Shown: one piece after another, positions 1-8,093 of the stretch
Layout of the letters: each line of letters starts with the position of its first letter
How positions within the stretch are numbered: the stretch's first letter is position 1
Source: Marininema mesophilum
GTDB taxonomy: Bacteria > Bacillota > Bacilli > Thermoactinomycetales > DSM-45169
Assembly: GCF_900106775.1 (NCBI RefSeq)
Contig: NZ_FNNQ01000009.1
Coordinates: 1 to 64,000, forward strand
DNA: 64,000 nt
Direction of reading: 5' to 3'
The notes under the pieces: model-generated
The model's database searches: none
The model's input: the letters and a program-made list of their open reading frames with translations, nothing else
Told to the model about the DNA's origin: nothing
Made by a program: the position numbers and the translations under genes

Positions 1-84
1 CCAGCGACACAAATTCAAGGTCGATTCGATGTGTTCAACTTGTAACGTTGTAGGTTCTAACTTGAACTTGTATGCTTTTAACAT
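1..84 (-). CDS. tnpB: TnpB-family RNA-guided endonuclease, N-terminus only (runs off left edge)
   Basis: The minus strand from 84 to the window edge reads 28 codons beginning MLKAYKFKLEPT and ending LNLCRW. This is the typical start of IS200/IS605-family TnpB (M-KAYKFRLYPT..., then a conserved C-R-[FW] before the first Asn). A purine-rich site (AGAGGG) lies about 10 bases before the ATG. TnpB is an RuvC-type nuclease guided by an RNA from the element's right end, which would lie outside the window. The start codon is only 29 bases from the dedA stop codon, so the element's left end must be very short or overlap dedA. No tnpA is present on this side. Family assignment rests on a short stretch only. 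Confidence 0.72.
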   Translation of the reverse strand, partial: MLKAYKFKLEPTTLQVEHIESTLNLCRW

Positions 85-113
85 TGATTTTTCACCCTCT
101 CTTTTGCTGATTT

Positions 114-716
114 TCAAACGTTCTCAGACCTTCGCCCCTTTAACTGTTGCCAAGCAAAGTAGAGTGAAATCACCACTAGCGCTCCAATGGCGATCGGCTG
201 TACGTAGGGGGCTGCTGCTGTTTTAATATGGTCATAATTATGACCCAACTGAATACCCAAGTAGACAAATAATATCGACCAAGGAATAATGGCCAATGTG
301 GTATACAAGAGAAATTTCCGAAGAGACATCCCCGCAATTCCTGCTGGAATGGAGATCGCATGACGGACCACAGGAATAAAGCGGGCACCAAAAATAACCC
401 CTGTGCCGTATTTATTAAACCATATCTCAGAGAGATTGATATGTTTCTCCTGAATCAATAGATACTTCCCGTACTTCGCTAAAAAGGGGCGTCCACCATA
501 GTAGCCGATCCAATACAAAAATAGCTGTGCCAACGTACCGCCAATCGTGCCAGCAATGACCACTCCAACATAACCAACTTCTCCTCGACTTACTAGATAG
601 CCACCATAAGCTAAGACAATTTCACTAGGAATGATTTCAATCATCAAACCAATAGAAACGCCTAGATAGCCTAGATCGGTCAACCACATTAACACTTCAT
701 GTATAAATTTCTGCAA
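114..716 (-). CDS. DedA/SNARE-associated family membrane protein
   Basis: A 200-residue polytopic protein of DedA (VTT domain) type. Visible family features are the Glu-rich re-entrant segment SIGLMIEIIPSEIVLAYGG near residues 22-40, the G-G-T-L-A-Q stretch near 60, and the FGARFIPVVRHAISIPAG block near 110-127 that carries the conserved Arg residues. Members act in phospholipid translocation (PetA/UptA relatives recycle undecaprenyl phosphate); the substrate here cannot be told. The start is taken as TTG at 716 because GGGAGG precedes it by 7 bases; an ATG nine codons later is possible. A TnpB gene starts 29 bases after the stop, so the last residues (GRRSENV) might come partly from the insertion. 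Confidence 0.88.
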   Translation of the reverse strand: MQKFIHEVLMWLTDLGYLGVSIGLMIEIIPSEIVLAYGGYLVSRGEVGYVGVVIAGTIGGTLAQLFLYWIGYYGGRPFLAKYGKYLLIQEKHINLSEIWFNKYGTGVIFGARFIPVVRHAISIPAGIAGMSLRKFLLYTTLAIIPWSILFVYLGIQLGHNYDHIKTAAAPYVQPIAIGALVVISLYFAWQQLKGRRSENV

Positions 717-750
717 GATGATGCCTCCCTTTATCTAGCCTAGCAAAGGA

Positions 751-778
751 TGAATACAACGATGTGAATAATAGTCAA
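751..778 (-). promoter_or_regulatory. Possible promoter for dedA
   Basis: On the minus strand TTGACT (778-773) is followed after 16 bases by TATTCA (756-751), a weak sigma-A-like pair about 35 bases before the dedA start. Seen by eye only. Confidence 0.35.
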
Positions 779-831
779 TCCCGTATCTATACTACCAGGA
801 TGGATACAGATAAGCGACTAAATCTGGGAAT

Positions 832-867
832 AAGAAAGACCGATCTTATAGATCGGTCTTTCTTTTT
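832..867. terminator. Bidirectional rho-independent terminator between tatA and dedA
   Basis: A 14-bp perfect inverted repeat (AAGAAAGACCGATC, 5-base loop) begins at 832 and is followed by a T-run on the plus strand. On the minus strand it lies just after the tatA stop codon and ends in TTTCTTATT, so it probably ends the gltT-kimA-tatA transcript. Confidence 0.8.
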
Positions 868-869
868 CA

Positions 870-1049
870 TCAGCGTTCTTGTCCCTTTTTCTTCTCTGTA
901 TCATCGTCCATCATACCGGATGTGGCATTCTTAAACTCGCGAATCGACTTACCAATCGAACGGCCCAACTCTGGTAACTTATTGGGACCAAATAAAAGCA
1001 ATGCTACCAAGAGAATGAGGATTATCCCAGTAAGTGTAGGAGGATGCAT
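870..1049 (-). CDS. tatA: TatA/E-type twin-arginine translocase subunit
   Basis: A 59-residue protein. It has one N-terminal membrane helix (LTGIILILLVALLLFG) followed by the diagnostic hinge FGPNKLPELGRSIGKSIREFK, then a charged tail ending in KKKGQER. This is the TatA/TatE architecture: TatA oligomers form the translocation pore for folded Tat substrates. GGAAGGAGG stands 9 bases before the ATG. The gene begins 34 bases after kimA with no terminator in between, so it is probably the last gene of the gltT-kimA operon. No tatC is nearby. Co-transcription of a Tat component with K+ and glutamate uptake genes is unusual and is inferred only from spacing. Confidence 0.9.
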   Translation of the reverse strand: MHPPTLTGIILILLVALLLFGPNKLPELGRSIGKSIREFKNATSGMMDDDTEKKKGQER

Positions 1050-1083
1050 CCTCTGATCGCCTCCTTCCGACTATTGTCGGGAG

Positions 1084-2907
1084 TCATTTTTTCAAGTGAA
1101 ATGGGACAGTAGAGACAATAATATCCTTGCGAGCTAAGAGGATAAACCGAATGACCAACGCTGTTTTGTTGTGCAGCAGGCTATGCCACCAACGACGTGG
1201 GATGAATTGTGGAATCAACACGGTCACTTGCCGGTCACCTACGTATTTCGGCAGTTTATCGATGAAGCGAAGCAACGGCCGAGTCACGCTACGATAGCGC
1301 GAACGCATAATGACAAGCCGGATATCCGGGCACCACTCGTTCCATTTGCCTTTCATCCGCTTGGCATCCTCTTCGTCAAATGCAATATATAAAGCTACCA
1401 CATCGACATCGAGAGAGCGAGCATAGGAAACCGTATTGCGAACAACTTGGTTAATCCCACCCACAGGAAGAACAATCATCTGCTTTTTAATCTGGGGCTT
1501 TTCCGCCGAGATGTCAATACGCAATTCATCTGCCACAGCGTTATAGTGTTTATATATCCTAGAAAACATGTAAACAAACACGGGCAGGATGACGATAATA
1601 ATCCAAGCACCCTCAGTGAACTTCGTTACTGCAAAGATCAGCAATACGATAAAAGTGACGATCGCACCTGTTAAGCTAATTGCCAATCTACCTTTCCATC
1701 CCTGGGGTTTCCTTTTCAACAAGCGTTGTACCATGCCTGATTGGGCCAATGTAAAGGAGGTAAATACCCCAATCGCATACAGGGGAATCAAGCGCTCTGT
1801 ATGCCCATGGAAAGCAATGATCAACAAAATAGCGGCTAACGAGAGAACGATAATCCCATTGGAATAATTCAACCGGTCCCCACGAGCGGTAAACATCCGA
1901 GGCATCATCTTATCCTTGGCCATAATGGATGCCAATAGAGGAAATCCAGAATAGCTCGTATTGGCTGCCAGGATGAGAATCAACGCTGTCGTTGCCTGGA
2001 TAAAAAAGTAGGGTGCTGTCCGCCCAAAGGTCTCCTCAGCAATTTGAGAGATCAGCGTCTCCTCTAGCACAGGGGTTAAGTGGTAGAGATAAGCTAAGAG
2101 ACTAATTCCACCAAATAAAACGGCCAACAAAATCCCTAGGATAACCAGGGTGCGACCAGCATTCTTCCGCTCTGGTGCACGAAAAGTCGGGGTAGCGTTG
2201 GATATGGCCTCAATCCCTGTTAAGGCTGAACAACCTGATGAGAATGCTCTAAGAAGTAGAAACCATGTTAACCCTTCAGGAAAATGGCTGGTTATTGGAG
2301 GTGGAGTTCCACCCCCATCAACAAATAGTATCTTAAAGCTACCAACGATCACTAGCATCACGATACTTATGATAAAGAGATACGTAGGAACGGAGAAAAT
2401 CGTCCCTGACTCCTGCAAACCCCGAAGGTTCAATACCATGATCAGGAGCACAAAACCGCAGGCAATCGCCACTCGATGATCATGTAGTATCGGAAAAGCC
2501 GACGTGATGGCAGCTGTTCCTGCTGTCACACTTACCGCAACGGTCAAAATATAATCGACGAGCAATGAGGCACCCGCAACGGAACCTGCAAACCATCCCA
2601 GGTTGTCCATCGAAACGATATAGGCACCACCACCACCTGGGTACTCATCGATAATGAGGCGATAGGAGATGATCAACAGAGTTAGTAGACCAACGATGGC
2701 TAAGGAAATCGGCAACGAATACCAAAGGGCAAATGCCCCAGCTACAACAAGTACCCCCAAGATCTGCTCGGTTCCGTACGCAACTGAAGAGAGAGCATCA
2801 GAGGAAAGAATCGGCAAAGCTTTCCACACAGGTAATTTTTCTTCCTGTAATTGCTCTGTCTTTAAAGGACGTCCGATGATCGAGGCCTTAATTTTTGTTA
2901 ATAACAT
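1084..2907 (-). CDS. kimA: KimA-type high-affinity potassium importer (APC/KUP family)
   Basis: A 607-residue membrane protein, the same length as Bacillus subtilis KimA (YdaO). It keeps the N-terminal block LSSDALSSVAYGTEQIL (residues about 34-50), the substrate loop YPGGGGAYIVSMDNLG (about 90-105), AFSSGCSALTGIEAISNA (about 222-239), AANTSYSGFPLLA (about 315-327), and a soluble C-terminal domain of about 150 residues that in KimA contributes to dimerisation and regulation. KimA imports K+ with protons and is inhibited by c-di-AMP. The gene lies 46 bases downstream of the gltT-type gene with no terminator between them, so it should be controlled by the c-di-AMP leader at 4343-4462. The Shine-Dalgarno sequence is distant (AAAGGTG, about 14 bases). 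Assignment is firm; transport properties are inferred from the family. Confidence 0.93.
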   Translation of the reverse strand: MLLTKIKASIIGRPLKTEQLQEEKLPVWKALPILSSDALSSVAYGTEQILGVLVVAGAFALWYSLPISLAIVGLLTLLIISYRLIIDEYPGGGGAYIVSMDNLGWFAGSVAGASLLVDYILTVAVSVTAGTAAITSAFPILHDHRVAIACGFVLLIMVLNLRGLQESGTIFSVPTYLFIISIVMLVIVGSFKILFVDGGGTPPPITSHFPEGLTWFLLLRAFSSGCSALTGIEAISNATPTFRAPERKNAGRTLVILGILLAVLFGGISLLAYLYHLTPVLEETLISQIAEETFGRTAPYFFIQATTALILILAANTSYSGFPLLASIMAKDKMMPRMFTARGDRLNYSNGIIVLSLAAILLIIAFHGHTERLIPLYAIGVFTSFTLAQSGMVQRLLKRKPQGWKGRLAISLTGAIVTFIVLLIFAVTKFTEGAWIIIVILPVFVYMFSRIYKHYNAVADELRIDISAEKPQIKKQMIVLPVGGINQVVRNTVSYARSLDVDVVALYIAFDEEDAKRMKGKWNEWCPDIRLVIMRSRYRSVTRPLLRFIDKLPKYVGDRQVTVLIPQFIPRRWWHSLLHNKTALVIRFILLARKDIIVSTVPFHLKK

Positions 2908-2953
2908 GGTTTCCCATTCTTCACCTTTCGAGCGGCCATGAAGGCATTACCGA

Positions 2954-4234
2954 TCAGGCTGCCTCTGTGCCTGCTCTTAGTTCTTTGATATAGCTCTTTC
3001 CTTGCGTTTCATCATATTCGCCCTCCCACTTGGACATGACAATCGCAGCGAGAGAGTTACCAACCACGTTCACAGCCGTACGAGCCATATCCAGGAGTCG
3101 ATCAATTCCTAGTACAAAGGCCATCCCTTCAGGCGGAAGCCCTACTGAGGACAACGTAGCCAAGAGAACAACAACCGCTGCACCTGGAACACCCGCTATC
3201 CCCTTAGAAGTTACCATGAGTATGAGTAAAATGGTGATCTGCTTTTCGATGGAAAGATCAATCCCATATAGCTGCGCAATAAACACCACAGCAATCGATT
3301 GATACAACGTGGAGCCATCGAGGTTGAAAGTATATCCCGTCGGAATCACAAAAGAGGTGATTGCTTTAGGACATCCGAAGCGCTCCATCTTTTCCATCAC
3401 TTTTGGAAGTACGGTTTCCGAACTAGCTGTGGAATAAGCTAATAACAATTCATCTTTTAGAATACGCAGGATATCAAACAATTTCACCTTGACAATACGT
3501 GCGACTAATCCAAGCACAAGGATAACAAATAGGATCATAGCTCCATATACTACGAGCATTAATTTACTCAGTGGGACGAGAGATTGAAGCCCAAACTGAG
3601 AAACCGTTACACCAATCAGCGCAAATACACCGAGCGGAGCGACTTTCATCACTTGGTTTGTCACGTGGAACATCGTATCCGCTACACCCTGGAAAAAGTT
3701 AAGGACTGGTTTCCCTCGTTCACCAATCGCTGCCACTCCTAATCCGAACATAACGGAGAAAAAGATGATGGGTAGCATCTTCCCTTCAGCCAATGATTGG
3801 AAAAAATTCTGCGGTACAATGCTGACTAGGATCTCTACCAATCCATGATCCTGACTCTCAGTAGATTTAGCCGTATCCATATAGCTACTTAAGTCACCTT
3901 TAGTGAGAGAGTCTGTATCGACTCCTGCCCCCGGTTGAAAGACGTTAGCCATCAACAAACCAACCACAAGGGCAACAGTTGTAATGATCTCAAAGTAGAG
4001 AATAGTTTTTCCGCCTAGTCTACCAAGCTTTTTGCTATCTCCTACCCCTGCTACACCCACAATCAAACAAGAGACAACGATTGGGATCACAATCATTTTG
4101 ATCAATTGGATAAAGATATCACCAATAGGTTGTAGGTACGTTACAGCGGTTTCATTTTTATAGAAAATAGCCCCCACTATAACCCCCGCAACTAGCCCGA
4201 TGATGATCTGCCATGCTAAGCTAATACGTCTCAT
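2954..4234 (-). CDS. gltT: Dicarboxylate/amino acid:cation symporter (GltT/GltP-like)
   Basis: A 426-residue DAACS-family transporter that co-imports glutamate or aspartate (possibly C4-dicarboxylates) with H+ or Na+. Family motifs are visible: LIKMIVIPIVVSCLIVGVAG in the first third, AYSTASSETVLP (the serine-rich hairpin), IPTGYTFNLDGSTLY (helix 7 motif), SKGIAGVPGAAVVVLLATL (second hairpin), and DRLLDMARTAVNVVGN with the substrate-binding Asp/Arg/Thr/Asn. The start at 4234 is chosen because GAGGTG lies 6 bases before ATG; a GTG at 4291 would put the start inside the riboswitch terminator. First gene after the c-di-AMP leader and followed by kimA. Exact substrate preference is not readable; glutamate is the best guess from the family and the link with K+. 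Confidence 0.9.
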   Translation of the reverse strand: MRRISLAWQIIIGLVAGVIVGAIFYKNETAVTYLQPIGDIFIQLIKMIVIPIVVSCLIVGVAGVGDSKKLGRLGGKTILYFEIITTVALVVGLLMANVFQPGAGVDTDSLTKGDLSSYMDTAKSTESQDHGLVEILVSIVPQNFFQSLAEGKMLPIIFFSVMFGLGVAAIGERGKPVLNFFQGVADTMFHVTNQVMKVAPLGVFALIGVTVSQFGLQSLVPLSKLMLVVYGAMILFVILVLGLVARIVKVKLFDILRILKDELLLAYSTASSETVLPKVMEKMERFGCPKAITSFVIPTGYTFNLDGSTLYQSIAVVFIAQLYGIDLSIEKQITILLILMVTSKGIAGVPGAAVVVLLATLSSVGLPPEGMAFVLGIDRLLDMARTAVNVVGNSLAAIVMSKWEGEYDETQGKSYIKELRAGTEAA

Positions 4235-4280
4235 CTGTTTCACCTCTTTGATGTCAAAATCTCTATGCGGTTCGTAACAT

Positions 4281-4301
4281 GAAAAAACCACAGAAGTGGT
4301 T
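4281..4301 (-). terminator. Intrinsic terminator of the c-di-AMP leader (expression platform)
   Basis: On the minus strand AACCAC-TTCT-GTGGTT is followed directly by a T-run, between the aptamer and the gltT start. In the ydaO class, ligand binding favours termination, so high c-di-AMP should switch off the operon. Confidence 0.8.
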
Positions 4302-4342
4302 ATCTATGGTTTGCCATAAAAAAGCATACACCACTCCTCTAC

Positions 4343-4462
4343 CAACGCCTACGGGGTTAGCTGACGGGTTCGGGTAACGGAAGAGTTCATCCCTATCTGC
4401 ATGATAACGCAGAATTCACCCCTAGATCTCGGGTCCCCCATTCTCTTCAGATTCGGCGGTTG
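4343..4462 (-). promoter_or_regulatory. c-di-AMP riboswitch (ydaO/yuaA class)
   Basis: Read on the minus strand, the leader contains the conserved blocks of this class in order: GCCGAATCTGAAG, GGGGGACCC, AGGGGTGAATT, GGGATGAACTC, then ACCCGTCAGCTAACCCCGTA and GGCGTTG. The outer CAAC(C)GCC / GGCGTTG pairing forms P1. The class binds two c-di-AMP molecules in a pseudo-symmetric fold and represses K+ transport and cell-wall genes. Here it stands about 110 bases before the gltT start, so it controls gltT, kimA and probably tatA. Confidence 0.95.
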
Positions 4463-4505
4463 AATGGATTTGAGAGTCTTCTATTTTGTTAGTGACACTA
4501 CTACC

Positions 4506-4535
4506 ATTATAGAGGGTTTCTCCAAAAAGAGAAGA
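4506..4535 (-). promoter_or_regulatory. Likely promoter of the riboswitch operon
   Basis: A perfect -10 hexamer TATAAT (minus strand, 4511-4506) lies about 45 bases before the aptamer. The -35 region is poor. The remaining bases up to 4676 are AT-rich with no recognisable gene. Confidence 0.5.
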
Positions 4536-4676
4536 CTTCTTTTGCAAAAAACCACTTACATCCATTTATTACTATATTTAAAGAAATGATTACGCTTGTA
4601 TCCATCAAAGTTAAATCTTCACTTCAAGTTAGGTTTAAAAAATTTTATCTATTTTGGTTAACCAGTAGACTCTAGC

Positions 4677-4707
4677 AAAAAATAAGCCATCTTCCAATGA
4701 AGATGGC
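4677..4707 (-). terminator. Terminator after the redoxin gene
   Basis: Minus strand GCCATCTTC-ATTG-GAAGATGGC followed by TTATTTTTT, a few bases after the stop of the glutaredoxin-like gene. Confidence 0.85.
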
Positions 4708-4717
4708 ATCCTCATCG

Positions 4718-4957
4718 TTAGTTACTAGGTGCTATTTTAAGCTCTTTCAATAGTTGATCTGTTCGCAATCCCTGTATCGGTACTCCATCGATCACTGTTA
4801 CAGGAACCCCTAGAAAGCCCATCTCCTTTACTTCTTCCAAATACTCTGGTCGACTTCCACAATCTTTCACTTTATAAGAAACCCCATGATCCGTAAGAAA
4901 CCGCTTCACCATATTACATTCGATACAATGAGGTTTTGAGTAAACAATCACATCCAT
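4718..4957 (-). CDS. NrdH/glutaredoxin-like redoxin
   Basis: A 79-residue single-domain thioredoxin-fold protein. The active site is CIEC (residues 11-14) after the first strand (VIVYSKPH), the cis-proline is in GVPVTVIDG (about 50-58), and the C-terminal GLRTDQLLKEL resembles the NrdH ending. NrdH proteins pass electrons from thioredoxin reductase to class Ib ribonucleotide reductase; others act as general thiol reductants. No nrd gene is nearby, so the partner is unknown. RBS GGAGG is well placed. It is 49 bases downstream of the MBL hydrolase gene and may be co-transcribed with it. Confidence 0.85.
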   Translation of the reverse strand: MDVIVYSKPHCIECNMVKRFLTDHGVSYKVKDCGSRPEYLEEVKEMGFLGVPVTVIDGVPIQGLRTDQLLKELKIAPSN

Positions 4958-5006
4958 CTAACGTACCTCCTACCTACTTTGTACTATGTACTAGTTTTCC
5001 TCTTAC

Positions 5007-5960
5007 TTACTTGGATTCATCGTTTTTATTCCAGTAGTGCTCTATACCCATCGCGGACACTTCTAGATCGAGATTCAATATGGTAAATAGACCATGCTTC
5101 TGTGGAATCCCCTGTGCCAACAGATAGGAATGATAATGATTCTTGAGTCGTTCTTCGACTCCCTTTGCTCCTTCTCCTTCCTTGAACGCTTTCGATGCTG
5201 TATCGATAAAGCGATCCAAACCATCTAACACTTGACGATAAGCCTCCGCAGGATTGTCCATCATCCCAAAGTGACCAAAAAATAATCGTTCTGGCCCGAT
5301 TGTTTCAAATCGAGCGATGGAATTGCGCATCGCATCCGGATCAAATTGATTGGGCGAAGTAGAGGGAAGACAAAATTGAAATCCATACTCTTCCGTCTGT
5401 TGATAATAGATTCCGGCTGTATCCCCTGTAAATATTCCCTTGGATACTGGGTCGAAAATGCTAAAATGGTGTGCAGCATGTCCTGGACTATTGATAAATT
5501 GCAGAAGATGTCCCTTACCGATATCCAGGGTATCCCCATCCTCACGGATCAAAATACGCGCTGGATCAATCGGTAAAACAGGGTCAAAAAGGGAAGCAAA
5601 CTGATCACCATATACCATCTTCGCTCCCTCAATCAAACGGCTGGGGTCTGCTAGATGACGAGCTCCGCGAGGATGAACGACCACACGCGCATCAGGACAG
5701 CTTTGACAAAGCAGCCCTGCTCCACCCGCATGATCTAGATGGATATGGGTCACGATCACATTTTTCACATCTTCCGGTGCATAGCCTCTTTCCTTTAATC
5801 CTTCTAGGATATATGGAACTGAAGGACTTGGGCCTGTTTCAACAAGGGTTAGTTCCTCTGCTTCTATCACATAAATCCCTGTACGGCCAGCCATGCCAAG
5901 GTCATAGCCTTCAATCATAAAGATATCAAATCCCCAGTCAATAATCTGTATCGGCTGCAT
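5007..5960 (-). CDS. MBL-fold metallo-hydrolase
   Basis: A 317-residue metallo-beta-lactamase-fold enzyme. The metal site is clear: THIHLDHAGG (HxHxDH, near residues 71-80), SPGHAAHH (about 160), FTGDTAG (bridging Asp, about 175) and FFGHFG (last His, about 228). The C-terminal 80 residues form an extra helical region. The family includes thioesterases, glyoxalase-II-like enzymes, lactonases and phosphodiesterases; no motif here picks one. RBS GGGAGGGG is well placed. It follows the dpp operon after a strong terminator and precedes the redoxin gene. Confidence 0.88.
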   Translation of the reverse strand: MQPIQIIDWGFDIFMIEGYDLGMAGRTGIYVIEAEELTLVETGPSPSVPYILEGLKERGYAPEDVKNVIVTHIHLDHAGGAGLLCQSCPDARVVVHPRGARHLADPSRLIEGAKMVYGDQFASLFDPVLPIDPARILIREDGDTLDIGKGHLLQFINSPGHAAHHFSIFDPVSKGIFTGDTAGIYYQQTEEYGFQFCLPSTSPNQFDPDAMRNSIARFETIGPERLFFGHFGMMDNPAEAYRQVLDGLDRFIDTASKAFKEGEGAKGVEERLKNHYHSYLLAQGIPQKHGLFTILNLDLEVSAMGIEHYWNKNDESK

Positions 5961-6040
5961 ACTCTACCCCTCCCATCCCGATCTTATCTATCTTCATCTT
6001 ATTAGAAGATAGGACCATATGCTAGGCCCCAAGAAATAAA

Positions 6041-6061
6041 CCCGGTGCTGAGAGCACCGGG
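6041..6061 (-). terminator. Terminator of the dpp operon
   Basis: Inverted repeat CCCGGTGCT-GAG-AGCACCGGG just after the dppC stop; on the minus strand it is followed by TTTATTTCTT. Confidence 0.85.
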
Positions 6062-6071
6062 TAATTTTCAT

Positions 6072-6989
6072 TTATGTTTTCATCCGTGGGTCCAAGATAT
6101 CTCGCAAGCCATCTCCTAGGAGATTAAAGCCCAGTACGGTAAGCATAATAGCTGAACCGGGAAAAATCATCGTCCATGGTGCGGATTCAATATACTGCCG
6201 GGAATCCGATAGCATTTTCCCCCACTCAGGTTCTGGTGGCTGTGCTCCTAATCCGAGAAAGCCAAGAGCTGCTGCTTCAATCACAGCAATAGCAAAATTA
6301 AGTGTTCCCTGAACCATGATGGGGGTCCAGGAGTTGGGCAGAATGTGCTTAAAGAGGATACGTCGATCCTTCATCCCGATCGCCTTAGCGGCTAACACAA
6401 AATCCTCCTGCTTGATAGCCAGTACTCGTGAGCGCATGAGACGACCAAAGGTAGGCACGTTGATAACCGCGATCGCGTACATTGCATTTTCTAAGCTGGG
6501 TCCCAGCATGGCTACGATAGCAATCGCTAGCAAAACTCCTGGAAAGGCCAACAGGATATCAAACACCCGGGAGATTAATACATCTATCCAGCGGCCATAA
6601 TACCCTGCCAACAATCCTAAAAGAGATCCCACGATGATCGAACCCGTCACAGCAAAGAAACCAACCCAGAGTGAAATGCGCGCCCCATTAATTACCCTAG
6701 CAAAAACATCTCGACCAAGATCATCTGTACCAAACCAATGAACTGCCGAGGGGGCTTCTAATCGTGAATTGGCATCCACTTGATTGTATCCATAGGGTAA
6801 GAACAAGGGACCGATAACAGCGATCAAAAGAATAGACAATACAATTACGGCACCGATCACCGCTGATCGACTCTTAATAAAGCTTCGCCAGACATTCCCT
6901 AGTGGACTAGCTGCTTCCGCCTTTGGTTCTCCCGTATCAGGCATCGGACTAGGTGTAGGACTCGTTAGAGAGGTTGAATTGGCTGACAT
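6072..6989 (-). CDS. dppC: Peptide/nickel-type ABC importer permease (DppC/OppC-like)
   Basis: A 305-residue permease. It has a disordered Ser/Thr/Pro-rich start, an OppC_N segment (WRSFIKSRSAVIGAVIVLSILLIAV), a HWFGTDDLGRDVF periplasmic-loop motif typical of DppC, and the permease loop AAKAIGMKDRRILFKHILPN that contacts the ATPases. The start at 6989 is chosen because GGAGTG precedes this ATG with good spacing; it lies 7 bases after the dppB stop. The ATG at 7010 would overlap dppB. Pairs with DppB to form the membrane channel. Substrate (di/oligopeptide) is by family only. Confidence 0.93.
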   Translation of the reverse strand: MSANSTSLTSPTPSPMPDTGEPKAEAASPLGNVWRSFIKSRSAVIGAVIVLSILLIAVIGPLFLPYGYNQVDANSRLEAPSAVHWFGTDDLGRDVFARVINGARISLWVGFFAVTGSIIVGSLLGLLAGYYGRWIDVLISRVFDILLAFPGVLLAIAIVAMLGPSLENAMYAIAVINVPTFGRLMRSRVLAIKQEDFVLAAKAIGMKDRRILFKHILPNSWTPIMVQGTLNFAIAVIEAAALGFLGLGAQPPEPEWGKMLSDSRQYIESAPWTMIFPGSAIMLTVLGFNLLGDGLRDILDPRMKT

Positions 6990-6996
6990 CACTGGC

Positions 6997-8007
6997 TCAC
7001 TCCTTTCCATATTGAATGCGTGGATCAACCCAGGCATACAACAAGTCGACAATCAGGTTAATAATGACAAAGATAAATGCAATCAATAGAATGCCAGATT
7101 GGATGACCGGATAGTCACGGTTGTTGATCGCTTCATAAACATAACGTCCAATTCCAGGCCAGCTGAAGATGGTCTCCGTCAAAATAGCCCCACCAAGCAA
7201 TAGACCCATCTGAAGGCCGAAAACTGTCAAAATCGGAATAAAGGCGTTTCGCAGAGTGTGTTTATAGATGATTAAAAACTCACTAACTCCCTTTGCCCGA
7301 GCCGTACGGACATAATCGGAGCTCATCACTTCCAACATACTAGAGCGGGTCATCCGAGCGATATAAGCCATCGGGATCGTCCCTAAAGCAATCGCCGGTA
7401 GAATAATATGCTGCAACGCATTGCCAAAGGCTTCCAAATCACCCTGGATGAGTGCATCGAGAAAATAAAAGTTGGTAATCGATTCGAAAGCCATCCGGGG
7501 ATCAATGCGACCATTAGAGGGTAACCAACCAAGATCCTGAGCAAACACCCACTGTTCCATTAACCCCAGCCAAAAGACAGGCACCGATACCCCGATAATT
7601 GCAATTACCATCGCTGTATAATCCAACTTTGTGTTATGTTTCCAGGCAGCTAAAATCCCTAGATTCATTCCAAAGAAAATAGCAATCAACATCGCCGCTA
7701 AGGAGAGTTCCATTGTCGCAGCGAGATAGGGACCTACTTCCTCAGCCACAGGTGTTTTGGTAATGAAAGAAGTACCTAAATCTCCCGTCATAATTCCCTT
7801 TACATAGTCGAGATACTGCACAATCATAGGCTTGTTTAATCCCATACTCTCCTTCAATTGAGCAACTGCTTCTGGTGTCGCCTTGTCTCCTAGGATCGCC
7901 TTTGCTGGATCGCCAGGAATAGCATGAACGATAGAGAAGGTAATGATGGACATTCCGATTAAAACCGGAATCAGCATCAGCAGTCTACGAAATGTGTAGG
8001 ATAGCAA
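6997..8007 (-). CDS. dppB: Peptide/nickel-type ABC importer permease (DppB/OppB-like)
   Basis: A 336-residue permease with the family start FRRLLMLIPVLIGMSIITF, the HAIPGDPA motif near residue 30, RMTRSSMLEVMSSDYVRTARAKGVSE (ATPase-coupling loop, about 228-253) and GRYVYEAINNRDYPVIQ near the end. The first codon is TTG at 8007, matching the usual length of the family; an ATG ten codons later is less likely. It follows the binding-protein gene across a terminator-like hairpin, so it is probably expressed at a lower level than dppA. Confidence 0.93.
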   Translation of the reverse strand: MLSYTFRRLLMLIPVLIGMSIITFSIVHAIPGDPAKAILGDKATPEAVAQLKESMGLNKPMIVQYLDYVKGIMTGDLGTSFITKTPVAEEVGPYLAATMELSLAAMLIAIFFGMNLGILAAWKHNTKLDYTAMVIAIIGVSVPVFWLGLMEQWVFAQDLGWLPSNGRIDPRMAFESITNFYFLDALIQGDLEAFGNALQHIILPAIALGTIPMAYIARMTRSSMLEVMSSDYVRTARAKGVSEFLIIYKHTLRNAFIPILTVFGLQMGLLLGGAILTETIFSWPGIGRYVYEAINNRDYPVIQSGILLIAFIFVIINLIVDLLYAWVDPRIQYGKE

Positions 8008-8049
8008 CGTCGATTCACCAACCTTTCTAAACCATCAATATCAGATAAG

Positions 8050-8085
8050 AAAAAAGAGCAGCATTGCGCCATTCCGCAACGCCGC
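8050..8085 (-). terminator. Terminator-like attenuator between dppA and dppB
   Basis: On the minus strand an 11-bp GC-rich stem (GCGGCGTTGCG / CGCAATGCTGC with two G-U pairs) is followed by CTCTTTTTTCT. Partial termination here would give an excess of binding-protein mRNA over permease mRNA, a common arrangement in ABC import operons. No separate promoter is obvious before dppB. Confidence 0.75.
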
Positions 8086-8093
8086 CCTTACCT

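Noticed and set aside
4235..4291. Longer start for the gltT-type gene (GTG at 4291)
   Set aside because: It would begin inside the riboswitch terminator stem and has no RBS; ATG 4234 has GAGGTG.
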